Source of the DNA: Burkholderiales bacterium
Lineage (GTDB): Bacteria; Pseudomonadota; Gammaproteobacteria; Burkholderiales; Eutrophovitaceae
Direction: 5' to 3'
Assembly (NCBI GenBank): GCA_035560005.1
Contig: DATMAN010000077.1
Location: 1-59,752 of the forward strand
DNA: 59,752 bases
The stretch's first letter is position 1. Each line of letters begins with the position of its first letter. Position numbers and translations under genes: made by a program. Below, piece after piece: positions 49,711 to 58,510 of the stretch. Under the pieces are notes generated by a model. That model did not search any database. It was not told the origin of the DNA and saw nothing but the letters and a program-made list of their open reading frames with translations.

Positions 49711-50883
49711 ATGAACGCTGAAATCGCCATCGTCGGCGGCGGCTTGGTGGGCGCCAGCCTGGCCGCCGCGCTGGCCGGTTGCGGCGTCTCCGTCGTCGTG
49801 ATCGACCCGCGCGGCCCCACCGCGGTTCCCGCGAACGGCTTCGATCCGCGCGTCTACGCGCTGCGCCCGGCGAGCGTGTCCTTTCTCGAGCGCTGTGCGA
49901 TCTGGGGCCGTGTCGACTCGACGCGCGTATGCTCGGTGCTGGAAATGCGGGTCAGCGGCGACGATGGCCGATCGGTGTTGACGTTCGACGCCTATCGCGC
50001 CGGCCTTGCGTACCTGGCCGTGATCGCCGAAGACGCGAACCTGCAGCGCGCCGCTCGCGCCACACTGGATGCCCTGCCGCTCGTCTCCGTCATTACGGGC
50101 CGCAGCGTGGTCGCTGCACAGTGGGCGCAGGACCGGGTGTCTCTGACGCTCGACGATGGAGTGACGCTGAGCGCGGCGCTGGCGGTTGCCGCCGACGGAG
50201 CCGATTCCAGGCTGCGCGCTCTGGCCGGGATTGAAGTCGACGCGCACGATTATGGCCAGCGCGCCGTGGTGGCCAACTTCCGCGCGGCCAGAGCGCACCG
50301 CCAGACCGCCTTCCAGTGGTTCCGCAACGATGGCGTGCTCGCGCTGCTGCCGCTGCCCGACGACCAGGTGTCCCTGGTCTGGTCCACGCCGCAGCCCAAT
50401 GCCGAACGGCTGACGGCGCTGGCTCCGGCGGAACTCGCGCGCGCGGTGGCCGCCGCGGCCTTCGGTGCGCTGGGCGACCTGGAACTGTGTTCGGGCGTGA
50501 CCAGCTTTCCGCTGCGCCTGATGCGCGCGCGACGCGTGGTCGCGCCACGCCTTGTGATGGTCGGTGATGCTGCCCATAATGTGCACCCGCTCGCCGGGCA
50601 GGGTCTCAATCTCGGCCTGGCGGATTGCGAGACGCTTGCGCGACTGATCGCCGCGAGGCTGCCCGTGCAATCGGTCGCTTCGCCGAGTCTGCTGGCGCGC
50701 TATCGCCGCAGCAGGGCCGAGGAGGTCTTCGCCGTGCAGGCGCTCACCGATGGGCTGCAGCGCCTGTTCGAGGCCAGGGTGCCCGGAGTGAAGTGGCTGC
50801 GCAACACGGGGCTGCGGCTGGTCGACCGCCTTGCTCCGATCAAGCGCGAACTGGTCAAGCGCGCCGCAGGCGCAGCGTTCTGA
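49711..50883 (+). CDS. UbiH/UbiF/VisC/COQ6-family FAD monooxygenase
   Basis: A 390-residue flavin hydroxylase, most likely for a ring hydroxylation of ubiquinone. The ATG at 49711 gives MNAEIAIVGGGLVGASLAAAL, the N-terminal FAD motif. The second FAD motif, GDAAHNVHPLAGQGLNLGL, is near 285-303. Which carbon it hydroxylates (UbiH, UbiF, UbiI or UbiM type) cannot be told from sequence alone. dsbC follows 29 bp later, an arrangement common in betaproteobacteria. Confidence 0.9.
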   Translation: MNAEIAIVGGGLVGASLAAALAGCGVSVVVIDPRGPTAVPANGFDPRVYALRPASVSFLERCAIWGRVDSTRVCSVLEMRVSGDDGRSVLTFDAYRAGLAYLAVIAEDANLQRAARATLDALPLVSVITGRSVVAAQWAQDRVSLTLDDGVTLSAALAVAADGADSRLRALAGIEVDAHDYGQRAVVANFRAARAHRQTAFQWFRNDGVLALLPLPDDQVSLVWSTPQPNAERLTALAPAELARAVAAAAFGALGDLELCSGVTSFPLRLMRARRVVAPRLVMVGDAAHNVHPLAGQGLNLGLADCETLARLIAARLPVQSVASPSLLARYRRSRAEEVFAVQALTDGLQRLFEARVPGVKWLRNTGLRLVDRLAPIKRELVKRAAGAAF

Positions 50884-50912
50884 AACCGTCCAACACCTGC
50901 AAAGGATTCCAA

Positions 50913-51650
50913 ATGCCAATCCGATTCCGTGCCCTGGTCGCGTGCGTCCTGCTGTTCGGGGCGAGCGTGGCCGGCGCCGATGAAGCGCGCATCCGCGCAG
51001 CGGTCGAGGCGAAGTTTCCCAATGCCAAGCTCCAGACCGTCAGGCTCGTTCCGGGACTCGGGCTCTACGAGCTGGTGATCGACGGCGAGATCTTCTATTC
51101 CGACGCACAGTTCGAATTCCTCATCGACGGGAACGTGATCGACGTGAAAACGATGACCAGCCTGACGGCCAACCGCAAGCGCGAGGTCGAAGAGGAGCAG
51201 ATGCGCAAGCTCGCGTTCCCGTTCAAGGAGCTTCCCTTCGATTACGCGTTCAAGAAGATCAACGGCAACGGCGCGCGAAAGGTCGCTTACTTCGCGGACC
51301 CGAACTGCGGTTTCTGCCGCAAGTTCGAGACCGAGACCTTGCCGAAGGTCAAGGACGTGACGGTCTACGTGTTCATGTACCCGGTCATCCGCGCCGAGTC
51401 CGTGCCGCTGTCCAGATCCATCTGGTGCTCGGCCGACCGTTCGAAGGCATGGGACGACTACGTGCTGCGCGGGGTGTCGCCGAAGAATGCGCAGGCCTGC
51501 AACGACCCGGTGGACAAACTGCTCGAGTTCGGCCGACAGAAGCAGATCCGCGGCACGCCCACGCTGTTTTTTGCCGACGGCACCCGTGTGCCCGGCGCGA
51601 TCAGGCCCGAACAGATGGAAGAGCTGCTGGCGCGCGCAGAGCGCAAGTAG
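50913..51650 (+). CDS. dsbC: Thiol:disulfide interchange protein DsbC
   Basis: Periplasmic disulfide isomerase, 245 residues. The ATG at 50913 follows AAAGGA and opens a signal peptide ending near GASVAGA. The N-terminal dimerisation domain spans about 24-85. The thioredoxin-like domain has active-site Cys132-Gly-Phe-Cys135 and the cis-proline in RGTPTLFF. A second cysteine pair (about 171 and 192) matches the structural disulfide of DsbC. Confidence 0.95.
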   Translation: MPIRFRALVACVLLFGASVAGADEARIRAAVEAKFPNAKLQTVRLVPGLGLYELVIDGEIFYSDAQFEFLIDGNVIDVKTMTSLTANRKREVEEEQMRKLAFPFKELPFDYAFKKINGNGARKVAYFADPNCGFCRKFETETLPKVKDVTVYVFMYPVIRAESVPLSRSIWCSADRSKAWDDYVLRGVSPKNAQACNDPVDKLLEFGRQKQIRGTPTLFFADGTRVPGAIRPEQMEELLARAERK

Positions 51651-51700
51651 CCTCGGGCTCCGGCGACTGGTAGGACATCCGGCCCGGCCTCGAGCGGCCG

Positions 51701-52369
51701 ATGCAAAGAGTGGCCCGACGCGAAGAGGCATGGGCGCGCGCGGCGGGCCGCATCGCTCTGGCCTTGCTGCTGTCCGCAGCGCTGCATCTGGCGCTGGTCG
51801 CCCGGCTGGAGATCTCCGTCGGCCGGCAACCGGCGGCCGCCCCATCGCTGCAGGCGCGCCTCGAACCGCAACCCGCCCCGGTTTCCCCGCCCAAGCAACC
51901 GGTCAGACCGCCGGCTCGGCCACCCAGCGAGCCAGCGCCCTCCATGGCACCGATGCCGATGGCAGCGGCCCCGCCGCAGGCGGCGCAACAGGTTGCCGAA
52001 CCCTTGCTGGCCGAGCAAGGCCGCGCTGCGGAACAGACGGTTCTCGAGCCGGCACCGGCGATCGAGGTCCCGATCGACCCGGTCTACTACGCGGTGCACG
52101 AGCTGGACATCTACCCGATGCCGCTGTCCGCAGTGCGCCTCGAGTCGACGGCCGTGCCGGGCGGGAACGTGAGGGTGCTGGTGCTGATCGACGAGACCGG
52201 CTGGGTGACGCGTGCCGAAATCTTCGAAGCGCAGCCGCCCGGCGTTCTCGACGAAGCCGCGCTCCAGGCGCTGCGCGCGGCGCGCTTCTCTCCGGCCCGC
52301 AAGGATGGGCGCGCGGTCCGCAGCCGCGTCCTGATCGAGCTGGCTTTCGACGCGCCCGAACGCGATTGA
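51701..52369 (+). CDS. TonB-like energy-transducer family protein
   Basis: A 222-residue protein with one N-terminal helix (about 17-35), a Pro/Ala-rich periplasmic spacer (about 43-115) and a C-terminal TonB-type domain (about 130-215: VRVLVLIDETGWVTRAEI then LQALRAARFSPARKDG). The C-terminal motif VPG-G-V-x-V-x-V is typical. No exbB or exbD is adjacent, so it may use shared ones or serve another role. It begins 50 bp after dsbC and is convergent with mltA. Confidence 0.82.
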   Translation: MQRVARREEAWARAAGRIALALLLSAALHLALVARLEISVGRQPAAAPSLQARLEPQPAPVSPPKQPVRPPARPPSEPAPSMAPMPMAAAPPQAAQQVAEPLLAEQGRAAEQTVLEPAPAIEVPIDPVYYAVHELDIYPMPLSAVRLESTAVPGGNVRVLVLIDETGWVTRAEIFEAQPPGVLDEAALQALRAARFSPARKDGRAVRSRVLIELAFDAPERD

Positions 52370-52398
52370 GCCAAGGAGGATACACAGTCCTCCGCGGT

Positions 52399-53751
52399 TC
52401 AATTCTTCGCGGGCGGATTCATCCCCTTGGGCAGCAGCACCCACAGGCGGCCGTTCTGCCGCATGCGTCCGGCCAGAGCCGCCGCCTCGGCGCCGAACCC
52501 CCAGAAGAAGTCGGCGCGCACGCCCCCCTTGATCGCGGTGCCGGTGTCCTGCGCGAGCGTCAGCCGATTGAGCGGCTCCGCGCTGTTGGGCCAGGTCGTC
52601 GCGAGATACACCGGAGCGCCCAAGGGAACGCTGGCCGGATCCACTGCGATGCTGCGGCGCGCGCTCAGCGCGACCCCGAGCGAGCCGACAGGGCCTGGCA
52701 GCCCGTCGGGCAGTTCGCGAAAGAAGACGTAGGCCGGATTTTCGGCCAGCAGCTTCGGCAGTTTCTCCGGGTGCAGTCTGGCCCACGCTTGAATGCCCTG
52801 CATCGAGGCCTTGTCCGGCGGCAGTTCGCCGCGTTCGACCAGCACCCGGCCGATCGAACGATAGGGGTGACCGTTGTGATCGGCGTAACCGACTCGCACG
52901 GTCTCTCCGGACTCCAGGCGGATCCGCCCCGAGCCCTGCACGTGCAGGAAGAACAGCTCCACGGGGTCGTCCACCCACAGCAGTTCCCGGCCCTGCAACG
53001 GCGCCTGACCGGACTCGATCTGCGCGCGCGTGTAGTAGGGCACGACGCGCCGGCCTTCGAGCCGGCCCCGCACGCGCTGTCCCTTGAGCCCGGGGAACAA
53101 CTCGGCGATCTCCACCGTGACCAGGTCGTCGGGTACTCCGTAGACCGGATAGCGGTACTTCGCGCTGCGCGTCCGGCTGCCATCGAGCAGCGGTTCGTAG
53201 TAGCCCGTCACCAGCCCCTGGTCGGATCCGTCGGCATTGCGCACCGACCACGGGAGGAAATGGGTCTCGAAAAACAGTCTCAGCGTCGGGGTGTCGTGCG
53301 AGGAGACCTCGGCCGCCGCCCTGCACGCGGGCTGCCAATCGGGCCGGCTCTTGAGCGCCATGCACGAGGCGACGAAGGCCGGCCAGGCTTCGCGCAGATT
53401 GTCGGCGTGCCAGCCGGGCAGTGCTTCCCAGCGGGCGGCGACCAGATTGGGAAGGGCGCCCGCTGCCGGCTCGACGCGCGGCGGCTCGATCGCCGGCTGC
53501 GCGGGTGCCGGCGAGGAAGGCGGCGGCGCCGGTGGGGCCGAGACCGGCGGCGTGGCCGGCGCTTTCTCGGGTCGCTCCGATGGTGAAGGAATGGCCACAC
53601 ACCCCGCCGTCAGCGCAGCCAGCAACCAAGCGGGCGCCGCTGCCCAGCGCGGCAGGCGGGTGTTTGCCAGATGTCCGGCAGGCGACAAGAATTGCCAGTG
53701 GCTTCCGCGACTGTCCGGATGCCTTTCCAACCCGTTGCCGAAGGATCCCAT
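52399..53751 (-). CDS. mltA: Membrane-bound lytic murein transglycosylase A
   Basis: Outer-membrane lipoprotein that cleaves peptidoglycan with formation of 1,6-anhydro-MurNAc. The lipobox LTAGC is at about residues 47-51 of the longest frame, followed by a Pro-rich linker and the MltA domain (VTGYYEPLLDGSR near 183-195). The C-terminal 3D domain has LAQDTGTAIKGGVRADFFWG with the catalytic Asp. The start is uncertain. The ATG at 53749-53751 gives 450 residues with an odd N-terminus and faces another start codon; a TTG at 53686-53688 gives a compact lipoprotein signal. Confidence 0.93.
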   Translation of the reverse strand: MGSFGNGLERHPDSRGSHWQFLSPAGHLANTRLPRWAAAPAWLLAALTAGCVAIPSPSERPEKAPATPPVSAPPAPPPSSPAPAQPAIEPPRVEPAAGALPNLVAARWEALPGWHADNLREAWPAFVASCMALKSRPDWQPACRAAAEVSSHDTPTLRLFFETHFLPWSVRNADGSDQGLVTGYYEPLLDGSRTRSAKYRYPVYGVPDDLVTVEIAELFPGLKGQRVRGRLEGRRVVPYYTRAQIESGQAPLQGRELLWVDDPVELFFLHVQGSGRIRLESGETVRVGYADHNGHPYRSIGRVLVERGELPPDKASMQGIQAWARLHPEKLPKLLAENPAYVFFRELPDGLPGPVGSLGVALSARRSIAVDPASVPLGAPVYLATTWPNSAEPLNRLTLAQDTGTAIKGGVRADFFWGFGAEAAALAGRMRQNGRLWVLLPKGMNPPAKN

Positions 53752-53869
53752 GCGCGACTACGCGATGTTCTGGGTGCTGCTCGAGGTCGTTCTCGGGCTG
53801 GCGCTCTTCGTGTTCATCATCTGGTGGACCCTGCCGAAGAAGGACGACCGCGACGACAGAAAAAACTGA
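53750..53869 (+). CDS. Possible 39-residue single-helix membrane protein
   Basis: A short frame: four residues, a strongly hydrophobic helix (MFWVLLEVVLGLALFVFIIWW, about 6-26) and a charged tail LPKKDDRDD. AAGGA lies 4 bases before the ATG. The helix plus charged tail looks like a real small membrane protein rather than chance. Its start codon shares the CATG with the longest possible mltA start, so one of the two starts must be wrong or the genes overlap head to head. No family recognised. Confidence 0.5.
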   Translation: MRDYAMFWVLLEVVLGLALFVFIIWWTLPKKDDRDDRKN

Positions 53870-54072
53870 AGCGCTCGCCGCGCAAGACGCGAAGCACGCA
53901 GAGCAAGGACGAAAGAAAACGGTCCAGGCATCGAAAGCTCCGTTGGATGGACGATGCGTCGTCGTGATTGTCGGAGCCCGGGCTGCCGGAAGACGCCATT
54001 CCGGCCGTTGCCATGACATCCCATTCTCATGCTTGGTGCTGCGCGTCCGCTGCGTGCTCTGTGCCGAGCGCC
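53869..54072. repeat. Degenerate palindromic repeat before apaG
   Basis: AAGCGCTCGCCGCGCAAGAC (from 53869), then GCACGCAGAG, is inverted against CTGCGTGCTCTGTGCCGAGC ending near 54070. It fills most of the gap between the small membrane ORF and the convergent apaG. No other gene is seen there. Confidence 0.65.
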
Positions 54073-54085
54073 TGGATTCTGGGCT

Positions 54086-54469
54086 TCAGTGCAGCACGCG
54101 GGGCACGCTCAACGCAAATGCCGGGACGGGCGCCTCGAAGCGCACGCCGTCCTCCGCGACCATCTGATAGCTGCCGCGCATGGTGCCGACCGGGGTGGCG
54201 ATGCGCGCGGCGCTGGTGTACTCGAAGCTTTCCTGCGGGCGCAGCAGCGGCTGCTGCCCCACGACGCCGGCCCCGCGCACTTCCTGCACGCGGTTCTCCG
54301 CGTCGGTGATGATCCAGTGGCGGGTCAGGAGCTGCGCGGCCACGGTCCCGGTGTTCGTGATCCGGATCGTGTAGGCGAACACGTAGTGGCCGCTGCGCTC
54401 GTCGGACTCGTGCGGCAGGAAGGTCGCGCGGGCGCTGACGCGGATTTCGTAGCGGTGATCGGCTGCCAT
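54086..54469 (-). CDS. apaG: ApaG protein
   Basis: A 127-residue single-domain Fn3-like protein (YEIRVSARATFLPHESD..., GVVGQQPLLRPQESFEYTSA near 68-87, and GTMRGSYQMV near 94-103). The family is linked to Co2+ resistance and Ap4A metabolism in E. coli by genetics, but the biochemical role is not settled. It is divergent from rpe. Confidence 0.94.
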   Translation of the reverse strand: MAADHRYEIRVSARATFLPHESDERSGHYVFAYTIRITNTGTVAAQLLTRHWIITDAENRVQEVRGAGVVGQQPLLRPQESFEYTSAARIATPVGTMRGSYQMVAEDGVRFEAPVPAFALSVPRVLH

Positions 54470-54520
54470 GCCGGCATTGAAGACGAAACCCGCCGTCGCG
54501 GCAAGCCGCCCCTTCTCCGC

Positions 54521-54526
54521 TACAAT
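54521..54526 (+). promoter_or_regulatory. Possible -10 element of rpe
   Basis: TACAAT lies 29 bases before the rpe ATG in the divergent apaG-rpe gap. No convincing -35 is seen 16-18 bp upstream. Confidence 0.35.
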
Positions 54527-54555
54527 GCCCCGCCTTCCAGCTTGGGTGTATCGAG

Positions 54556-55227
54556 ATGACGACCTATCGGATAGCGCCGAGCATCCTGTCCGCCGACTTC
54601 GCCCGCCTGGGCGAAGAGGTACGCAGCGTAGTGGAAGCGGGGGCGGACATCGTGCATTTCGATGTCATGGACAACCATTACGTGCCGAACCTGACGGTGG
54701 GCCCGCTGGTGTGCCAGGCGATCCGCCCGCTGACCCGTGCATTGATCGACGTGCACCTGATGGTCAAACCGGTCGACCGCATCGTGCCCGACTTCGCCCA
54801 GGCGGGTGCCGACATCATCAGCTTCCACCCCGAGGCCTCCGAACACGTCGACCGGACCATTCAGCTCATCAAGGACTGCGGCTGCCGCGCCGGCCTGGTG
54901 CTCAACCCGGCAACGCCGCTGTCCTGCCTGGACTGGACGCTCCCCAGGCTCGACCTCGTGCTGATCATGTCGGTCAATCCCGGCTTCGGCGGGCAGAAGT
55001 TCATCGCCTCGGCGCTCGAGAAGCTGGGCGAGGTGCGCAAACGGATCGATCGCCTCGGACGGGAGATCTGGCTCGAGGTCGATGGCGGCGTGAAGGTGGA
55101 CAACATCGCCGAGATCGCACGCGCCGGGGCCGACACCTTCGTCGCCGGGTCGGCGATCTTCGGCACTGCGGACTACAAGGCCACCATCGCCTCGATGCGC
55201 TCCGAACTCCTGAAAGTCAAGCTCTGA
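54556..55227 (+). CDS. rpe: Ribulose-phosphate 3-epimerase
   Basis: Interconverts ribulose-5-phosphate and xylulose-5-phosphate in the pentose phosphate or Calvin cycle. A 223-residue TIM barrel. Metal ligands are in [12 protein letters not shown] near 34-45 and the histidine of DVHLMVKP near 65-72. [12 protein letters not shown] near 138-149 is the loop-6 signature. It is followed by a repeat-filled gap and gph. Confidence 0.97.
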   Translation: MTTYRIAPSILSADFARLGEEVRSVVEAGADIVHFDVMDNHYVPNLTVGPLVCQAIRPLTRALIDVHLMVKPVDRIVPDFAQAGADIISFHPEASEHVDRTIQLIKDCGCRAGLVLNPATPLSCLDWTLPRLDLVLIMSVNPGFGGQKFIASALEKLGEVRKRIDRLGREIWLEVDGGVKVDNIAEIARAGADTFVAGSAIFGTADYKATIASMRSELLKVKL

Positions 55228-55232
55228 AAATC

Positions 55233-55428
55233 AAGCACTCACCGCGGAGGACGCAGGGGACGCAGAGGAAAGCGAGAGAAAAAAGATTCTGGAGTTCAGC
55301 CCGTTTGGTCGGCGGATCGTCACCGCGCGAAAATTCGTAGCCGGGCGACATGAACAATGATCCGGCCTTTAGCCCAACTTGCCTTTCCTCTTTTTCGCTT
55401 TCCCCCGCGTCCTCCGCGGTGAGAGCTT
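55233..55428. repeat. Palindromic intergenic repeat, CACCGCGGAGGACGC family (rpe-gph)
   Basis: The left arm from 55233 (AAGCACTCACCGCGGAGGAC) and right arm to 55428 (CGTCCTCCGCGGTGAGAGCT) are inverted with one mismatch over 19 bases, and more loosely over about 45. The interior (about 55290-55375) is unrelated to that of other copies. The right end, GGTGAGAGCTT, abuts the gph ATG and provides its only Shine-Dalgarno-like sequence. Confidence 0.85.
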
Positions 55429-56121
55429 ATGAAGTTGAACTTCCCAATTGAAGTATCGGCGGTGGCGTTCGATCTGGACGGCACCCTGGTGGACACGCTT
55501 CCCGACCTGCATGAGGCCGCGAACCGCACCCTGGCGGATCTGGGGCGCCCGGCGGTGGCGGTCGAGCAGGTGCGCGACTTCGTCGGCGACGGCGTGGACC
55601 GGCTGGTCCAGCGCATTCTGACCGGCGCCGCCGAAGGGCAAGCGGATGCGCCGCTCTTCGAGCGTGCGCGCGACCGTTTTCGCGAGCACTATCGTCAGGT
55701 ACTGACCCGGGCATCCCGGCCGTTTCCCGGTGTCATCGACGGGCTGGACGCGCTGCGCGCCTTGGGAGTGAAGCTCGCCTGTGTGACCAACAAGCCGCAA
55801 GCCTTTACCCTGCCGCTGCTCGACGCGCTGGCTCTGCGCCCGCGTCTGGACCTGGTGGTGGCCGGCGATACCCTGGCGCGCAAGAAGCCCGATCCCCTGC
55901 CGCTTGCCCACTGTGCGCAGCGCTTCGGCATACAGACGCGGTTGCTGCTGATGATCGGGGATTCGAACAACGACACGCGGGCGGCCCGCGCCGCCGGTTG
56001 TCCGGTGTTCTGCGTCCCCTATGGCTATCGCGGCGGGGCACGGGTGCAGGACCTGGACTGCGATGCTATAGTAGCCAGCGTTCCCGATTCCCTGAAGTTG
56101 ATCCGACCCGCCCGGTCATGA
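55429..56121 (+). CDS. gph: Phosphoglycolate phosphatase
   Basis: HAD-family hydrolase that removes 2-phosphoglycolate from DNA repair or photorespiration. 230 residues. Motif I is FDLDGTLVDT at about 12-21; motif III-IV are KKPDPLPL and MIGDSNNDTRAA near 145-185. It lies at its usual site before trpE. Its stop overlaps the ATG of a short Trp-rich leader ORF as ATGA. Its start codon follows directly on a repeat arm. Confidence 0.95.
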   Translation: MKLNFPIEVSAVAFDLDGTLVDTLPDLHEAANRTLADLGRPAVAVEQVRDFVGDGVDRLVQRILTGAAEGQADAPLFERARDRFREHYRQVLTRASRPFPGVIDGLDALRALGVKLACVTNKPQAFTLPLLDALALRPRLDLVVAGDTLARKKPDPLPLAHCAQRFGIQTRLLLMIGDSNNDTRAARAAGCPVFCVPYGYRGGARVQDLDCDAIVASVPDSLKLIRPARS

Positions 56122-56207
56122 GCTCCGAAGCTCGTCGAACCTTGAGGCTTGCTGCGTGGCGTAGCTGGCGCCCCTGGCGCCCGTCCGCTCTCCGGCGTCG
56201 CGTCTGA
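56118..56207 (+). CDS. trpL: trp leader peptide (29 residues, three Trp codons)
   Basis: A short ORF overlapping the gph stop by four bases, so ribosomes can pass straight on to it. Trp codons are at positions 14, 17 and 20 (TGG at 56157, 56166, 56175) in AAWRSWRPWRPS. It ends 48 bases before trpE. Trp is the rarest residue, so three within seven codons just before trpE strongly suggests a Trp-sensing leader. I do not find a U-tailed terminator behind it, which argues against classic E. coli-type attenuation. Confidence 0.72.
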   Translation: MSSEARRTLRLAAWRSWRPWRPSALRRRV

Positions 56208-56254
56208 CGCACGCAAGCAGGCTTCACCGTTTGTTCGCAGTCTTCGGAGTTCGT
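56118..56254 (+). promoter_or_regulatory. Long-range stem pairing the leader start with the trpE ribosome-binding site
   Basis: ATGAGCTCCGAAG (56118-56130) can pair with CTTCGGAGTTCGT (56242-56254) over 13 consecutive positions (11 Watson-Crick, 2 G-U). The 3' arm holds the trpE Shine-Dalgarno GGAG (56246-56249) and stops one base before the trpE start codon. An inner stem GCTTGC/GCAAGC (56147-56152 with 56213-56218) lies next to the first Trp codon. The layout fits control of trpE translation by leader translation. Confidence 0.6.
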
Positions 56255-56255
56255 C

Positions 56256-57731
56256 ATGACTGAACAGGAGTTCACGCAGCTCGCCGCGCAGGGCTTCAAC
56301 CGCGTGCCGGTGGTGCTGGAGACCTTCGCGGATCTCGACACCCCGCTGTCGGTTTACCTCAAGCTCGCCAACAAGCCCTATTCGTATCTGCTCGAATCGG
56401 TGCAGGGCGGGGAGCGCTTCGGGCGCTATTCCTTCATCGGCCTGCCCGCCGACACCCGGTTCGAGGTGCACGGCAGACGCTGCCGCGAGATCCACGCCGG
56501 CAGGATCGTGTCGGAGTCGCAGGAGGATGATCCGCTCGCCTGGCTCGCGGCCATCAACCGGCGCTACCGCGCGGCTCCGCGGCCCGGGCTGCCCCGCTTC
56601 CTCGGAGGCCTGGTCGGTTGCTTCGGCTACGACACCGTGCGCTACATCGAGCGCAAACTGTCGGCGAGCGGGAAACCCGACGTTCTGGGCACGCCTGACA
56701 TTCTGCTCCTGCTCTCGGAGCAACTGGTCGTGGTGGACAACCTGTCGGGCAAGCTTTTCCTGGTCGTGTACGCCGATCCCGCGCAATCCGGCGCGTGGCA
56801 GCGCGCCCAGCGGCGGCTCGAGGAGCTGCTGTGGATGCTGCGCCAGCCGGTGGTCGTGCCGCCCGAAGCGCCGGTCTGCGCCCCGCCCGCCACCTCGGAG
56901 TTCACCGAGGAGCGCTTCGTCGCGGCGGTCGAGCGCGCCAAGCGCTACATCTTCGACGGCGACATCATGCAGGTGGTGCTCTCGCAGCGCATGAGCGCGC
57001 CGTTCTCGGCTTCCCCGCTCGCCCTGTATCGCGCGCTGCGGGCGCTCAACCCTTCGCCGTACATGTTCTATTTCGACTTCGCCGCCTTCCACGTGGTCGG
57101 CGCCTCGCCGGAGATCCTGGTGCGGCTCGAAAGCGGGACGGTGACGCTCAGACCGATCGCCGGCACGCGCCCGCGCGGGGCCACGCGCGAGCAGGATCTC
57201 GCCCTGGAGCAGGAGCTGCTCGCGGACCCGAAAGAGCGCGCCGAGCACGTCATGCTCATGGATCTCGGCCGCAACGATGTCGGGCGCGTGGCGCAGATCG
57301 GCACGGTCAGGGTGACCGACAACATGGTGATCGAGCGCTACTCCCACGTGATGCACATCGTGTCCAACGTGGAAGGTCGCCTCAAGCCGGGATTGGATGC
57401 CATGGCCGTGCTCAAGGCGACGTTCCCCGCCGGCACGGTCACCGGCGCTCCGAAAGTGCGGGCGATGGAAATCATCGACGAGCTGGAACCCTCCCGGCGC
57501 GGCATCTACGCCGGCGCGGTCGGCTATCTCGGATTCAACGGCGACATGGATCTCGCCATCGCGATCCGCACCGCCGTGGTGAAGGACGGCCGGCTGTTCG
57601 TCCAGGCGGGCGCCGGGATCGTGGCCGACTCGGTGCCGACAAGCGAATGGATCGAAACCCAGAACAAGGCCAAAGCGCTGCTGCGCGCCGCCGAAATGGC
57701 CCAGGCCGGTTTGAACGCCCGGCTGGATTGA
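56256..57731 (+). CDS. trpE: Anthranilate synthase component I
   Basis: Converts chorismate and ammonia (from TrpG) to anthranilate. 491 residues. The N-terminal LLESVQ (45-50) is the Trp feedback-binding motif. The chorismate-binding domain has [16 protein letters not shown] and [21 protein letters not shown] lies six bases before the ATG. It is the first structural trp gene after the leader. Confidence 0.97.
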   Translation: MTEQEFTQLAAQGFNRVPVVLETFADLDTPLSVYLKLANKPYSYLLESVQGGERFGRYSFIGLPADTRFEVHGRRCREIHAGRIVSESQEDDPLAWLAAINRRYRAAPRPGLPRFLGGLVGCFGYDTVRYIERKLSASGKPDVLGTPDILLLLSEQLVVVDNLSGKLFLVVYADPAQSGAWQRAQRRLEELLWMLRQPVVVPPEAPVCAPPATSEFTEERFVAAVERAKRYIFDGDIMQVVLSQRMSAPFSASPLALYRALRALNPSPYMFYFDFAAFHVVGASPEILVRLESGTVTLRPIAGTRPRGATREQDLALEQELLADPKERAEHVMLMDLGRNDVGRVAQIGTVRVTDNMVIERYSHVMHIVSNVEGRLKPGLDAMAVLKATFPAGTVTGAPKVRAMEIIDELEPSRRGIYAGAVGYLGFNGDMDLAIAIRTAVVKDGRLFVQAGAGIVADSVPTSEWIETQNKAKALLRAAEMAQAGLNARLD

Positions 57732-57734
57732 AGG

Positions 57735-57922
57735 AAGCGCTCGCCGCGGAGGACGCAGGGAAAAGACAGAACGAGAAAAAGGGAAATCGGGTTTGGGGCT
57801 GCATGCCTGTGTCTGCGGCTTGGCGACGAATTTTTACTTGGTCGACAATCCCCTCGGGGGCGCGGTCAAATGCCCACGCTTGCTTTCCTGCGCGTCCCCT
57901 GCGTCCTCCGCGGTGAGCGCTT
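57735..57922. repeat. Palindromic intergenic repeat, CACCGCGGAGGACGC family (trpE-trpG)
   Basis: The left arm from 57735 (AAGCGCTCGCCGCGGAGGAC) and right arm to 57922 (GTCCTCCGCGGTGAGCGCTT) are inverted with one mismatch over 20 bases. The centre contains no gene. It starts three bases after the trpE stop and ends 20 bases before trpG, so it sits wholly between two operon genes. Confidence 0.85.
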
Positions 57923-57942
57923 GTTTTGGTGAGGTTCTGGAA

Positions 57943-58506
57943 ATGCTCCTGATGATCGACAATTACGACTCGTTCACGTACAACCTGGTGCAGTATCTGG
58001 GCGAGCTGGGCGAGGAGGTGCGGGTATTCCGCAACGACGAGATCACGCTGGAGGAGATCGAGCGTCTGAACCCTGCGCGGATCGTGATCTCGCCCGGACC
58101 CTGCACACCGAAGCAAGCCGGAATCTCCGTTCCGCTGATCGAACGCTTCGCCGGCCGCGTGCCGATCCTCGGCGTATGCCTGGGCCATCAAAGCATCGGC
58201 CAGGCCTTCGGCGGGCGGATCGTGCACGCCGCAACGCTGATGCACGGCAAGACCTCCCCCATCCGGCACGAAGGCAAGGGCGTCTTTCGCGACCTGCCCG
58301 ATCCGCTGACGGCCACGCGCTATCATTCGCTGGTCATCGAGCGTGAGTCGCTGCCGGACTGCCTCGAAGTGACGGCGTGGACCGACGACGGCGAGATCAT
58401 GGGCGTGCGCCACAGGCGCCTCGCGGTCGAAGGCGTGCAGTTCCATCCCGAGTCCATCCTGACCGAGCATGGCCACGACCTCCTCGCCAACTTTCTCAAG
58501 CTTTGA
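57943..58506 (+). CDS. trpG: Anthranilate synthase component II (glutamine amidotransferase)
   Basis: Supplies ammonia to TrpE. 187 residues from the ATG at 57943, chosen because the N-terminus [19 protein letters not shown] is the family start; the frame upstream is repeat. Catalytic Cys79 is in [11 protein letters not shown] and the His-Glu pair is in VQFHPESIL near 166-174. The protein may also serve folate synthesis as PabA. GAGG lies eight bases before the start. Confidence 0.97.
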   Translation: MLLMIDNYDSFTYNLVQYLGELGEEVRVFRNDEITLEEIERLNPARIVISPGPCTPKQAGISVPLIERFAGRVPILGVCLGHQSIGQAFGGRIVHAATLMHGKTSPIRHEGKGVFRDLPDPLTATRYHSLVIERESLPDCLEVTAWTDDGEIMGVRHRRLAVEGVQFHPESILTEHGHDLLANFLKL

Positions 58507-58510
58507 ATCG

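Noticed and set aside
56208..56255. Classic intrinsic terminator attenuator before trpE
   Set aside because: No U-tract follows any hairpin in this stretch; the arms found pair with the ribosome-binding site instead.
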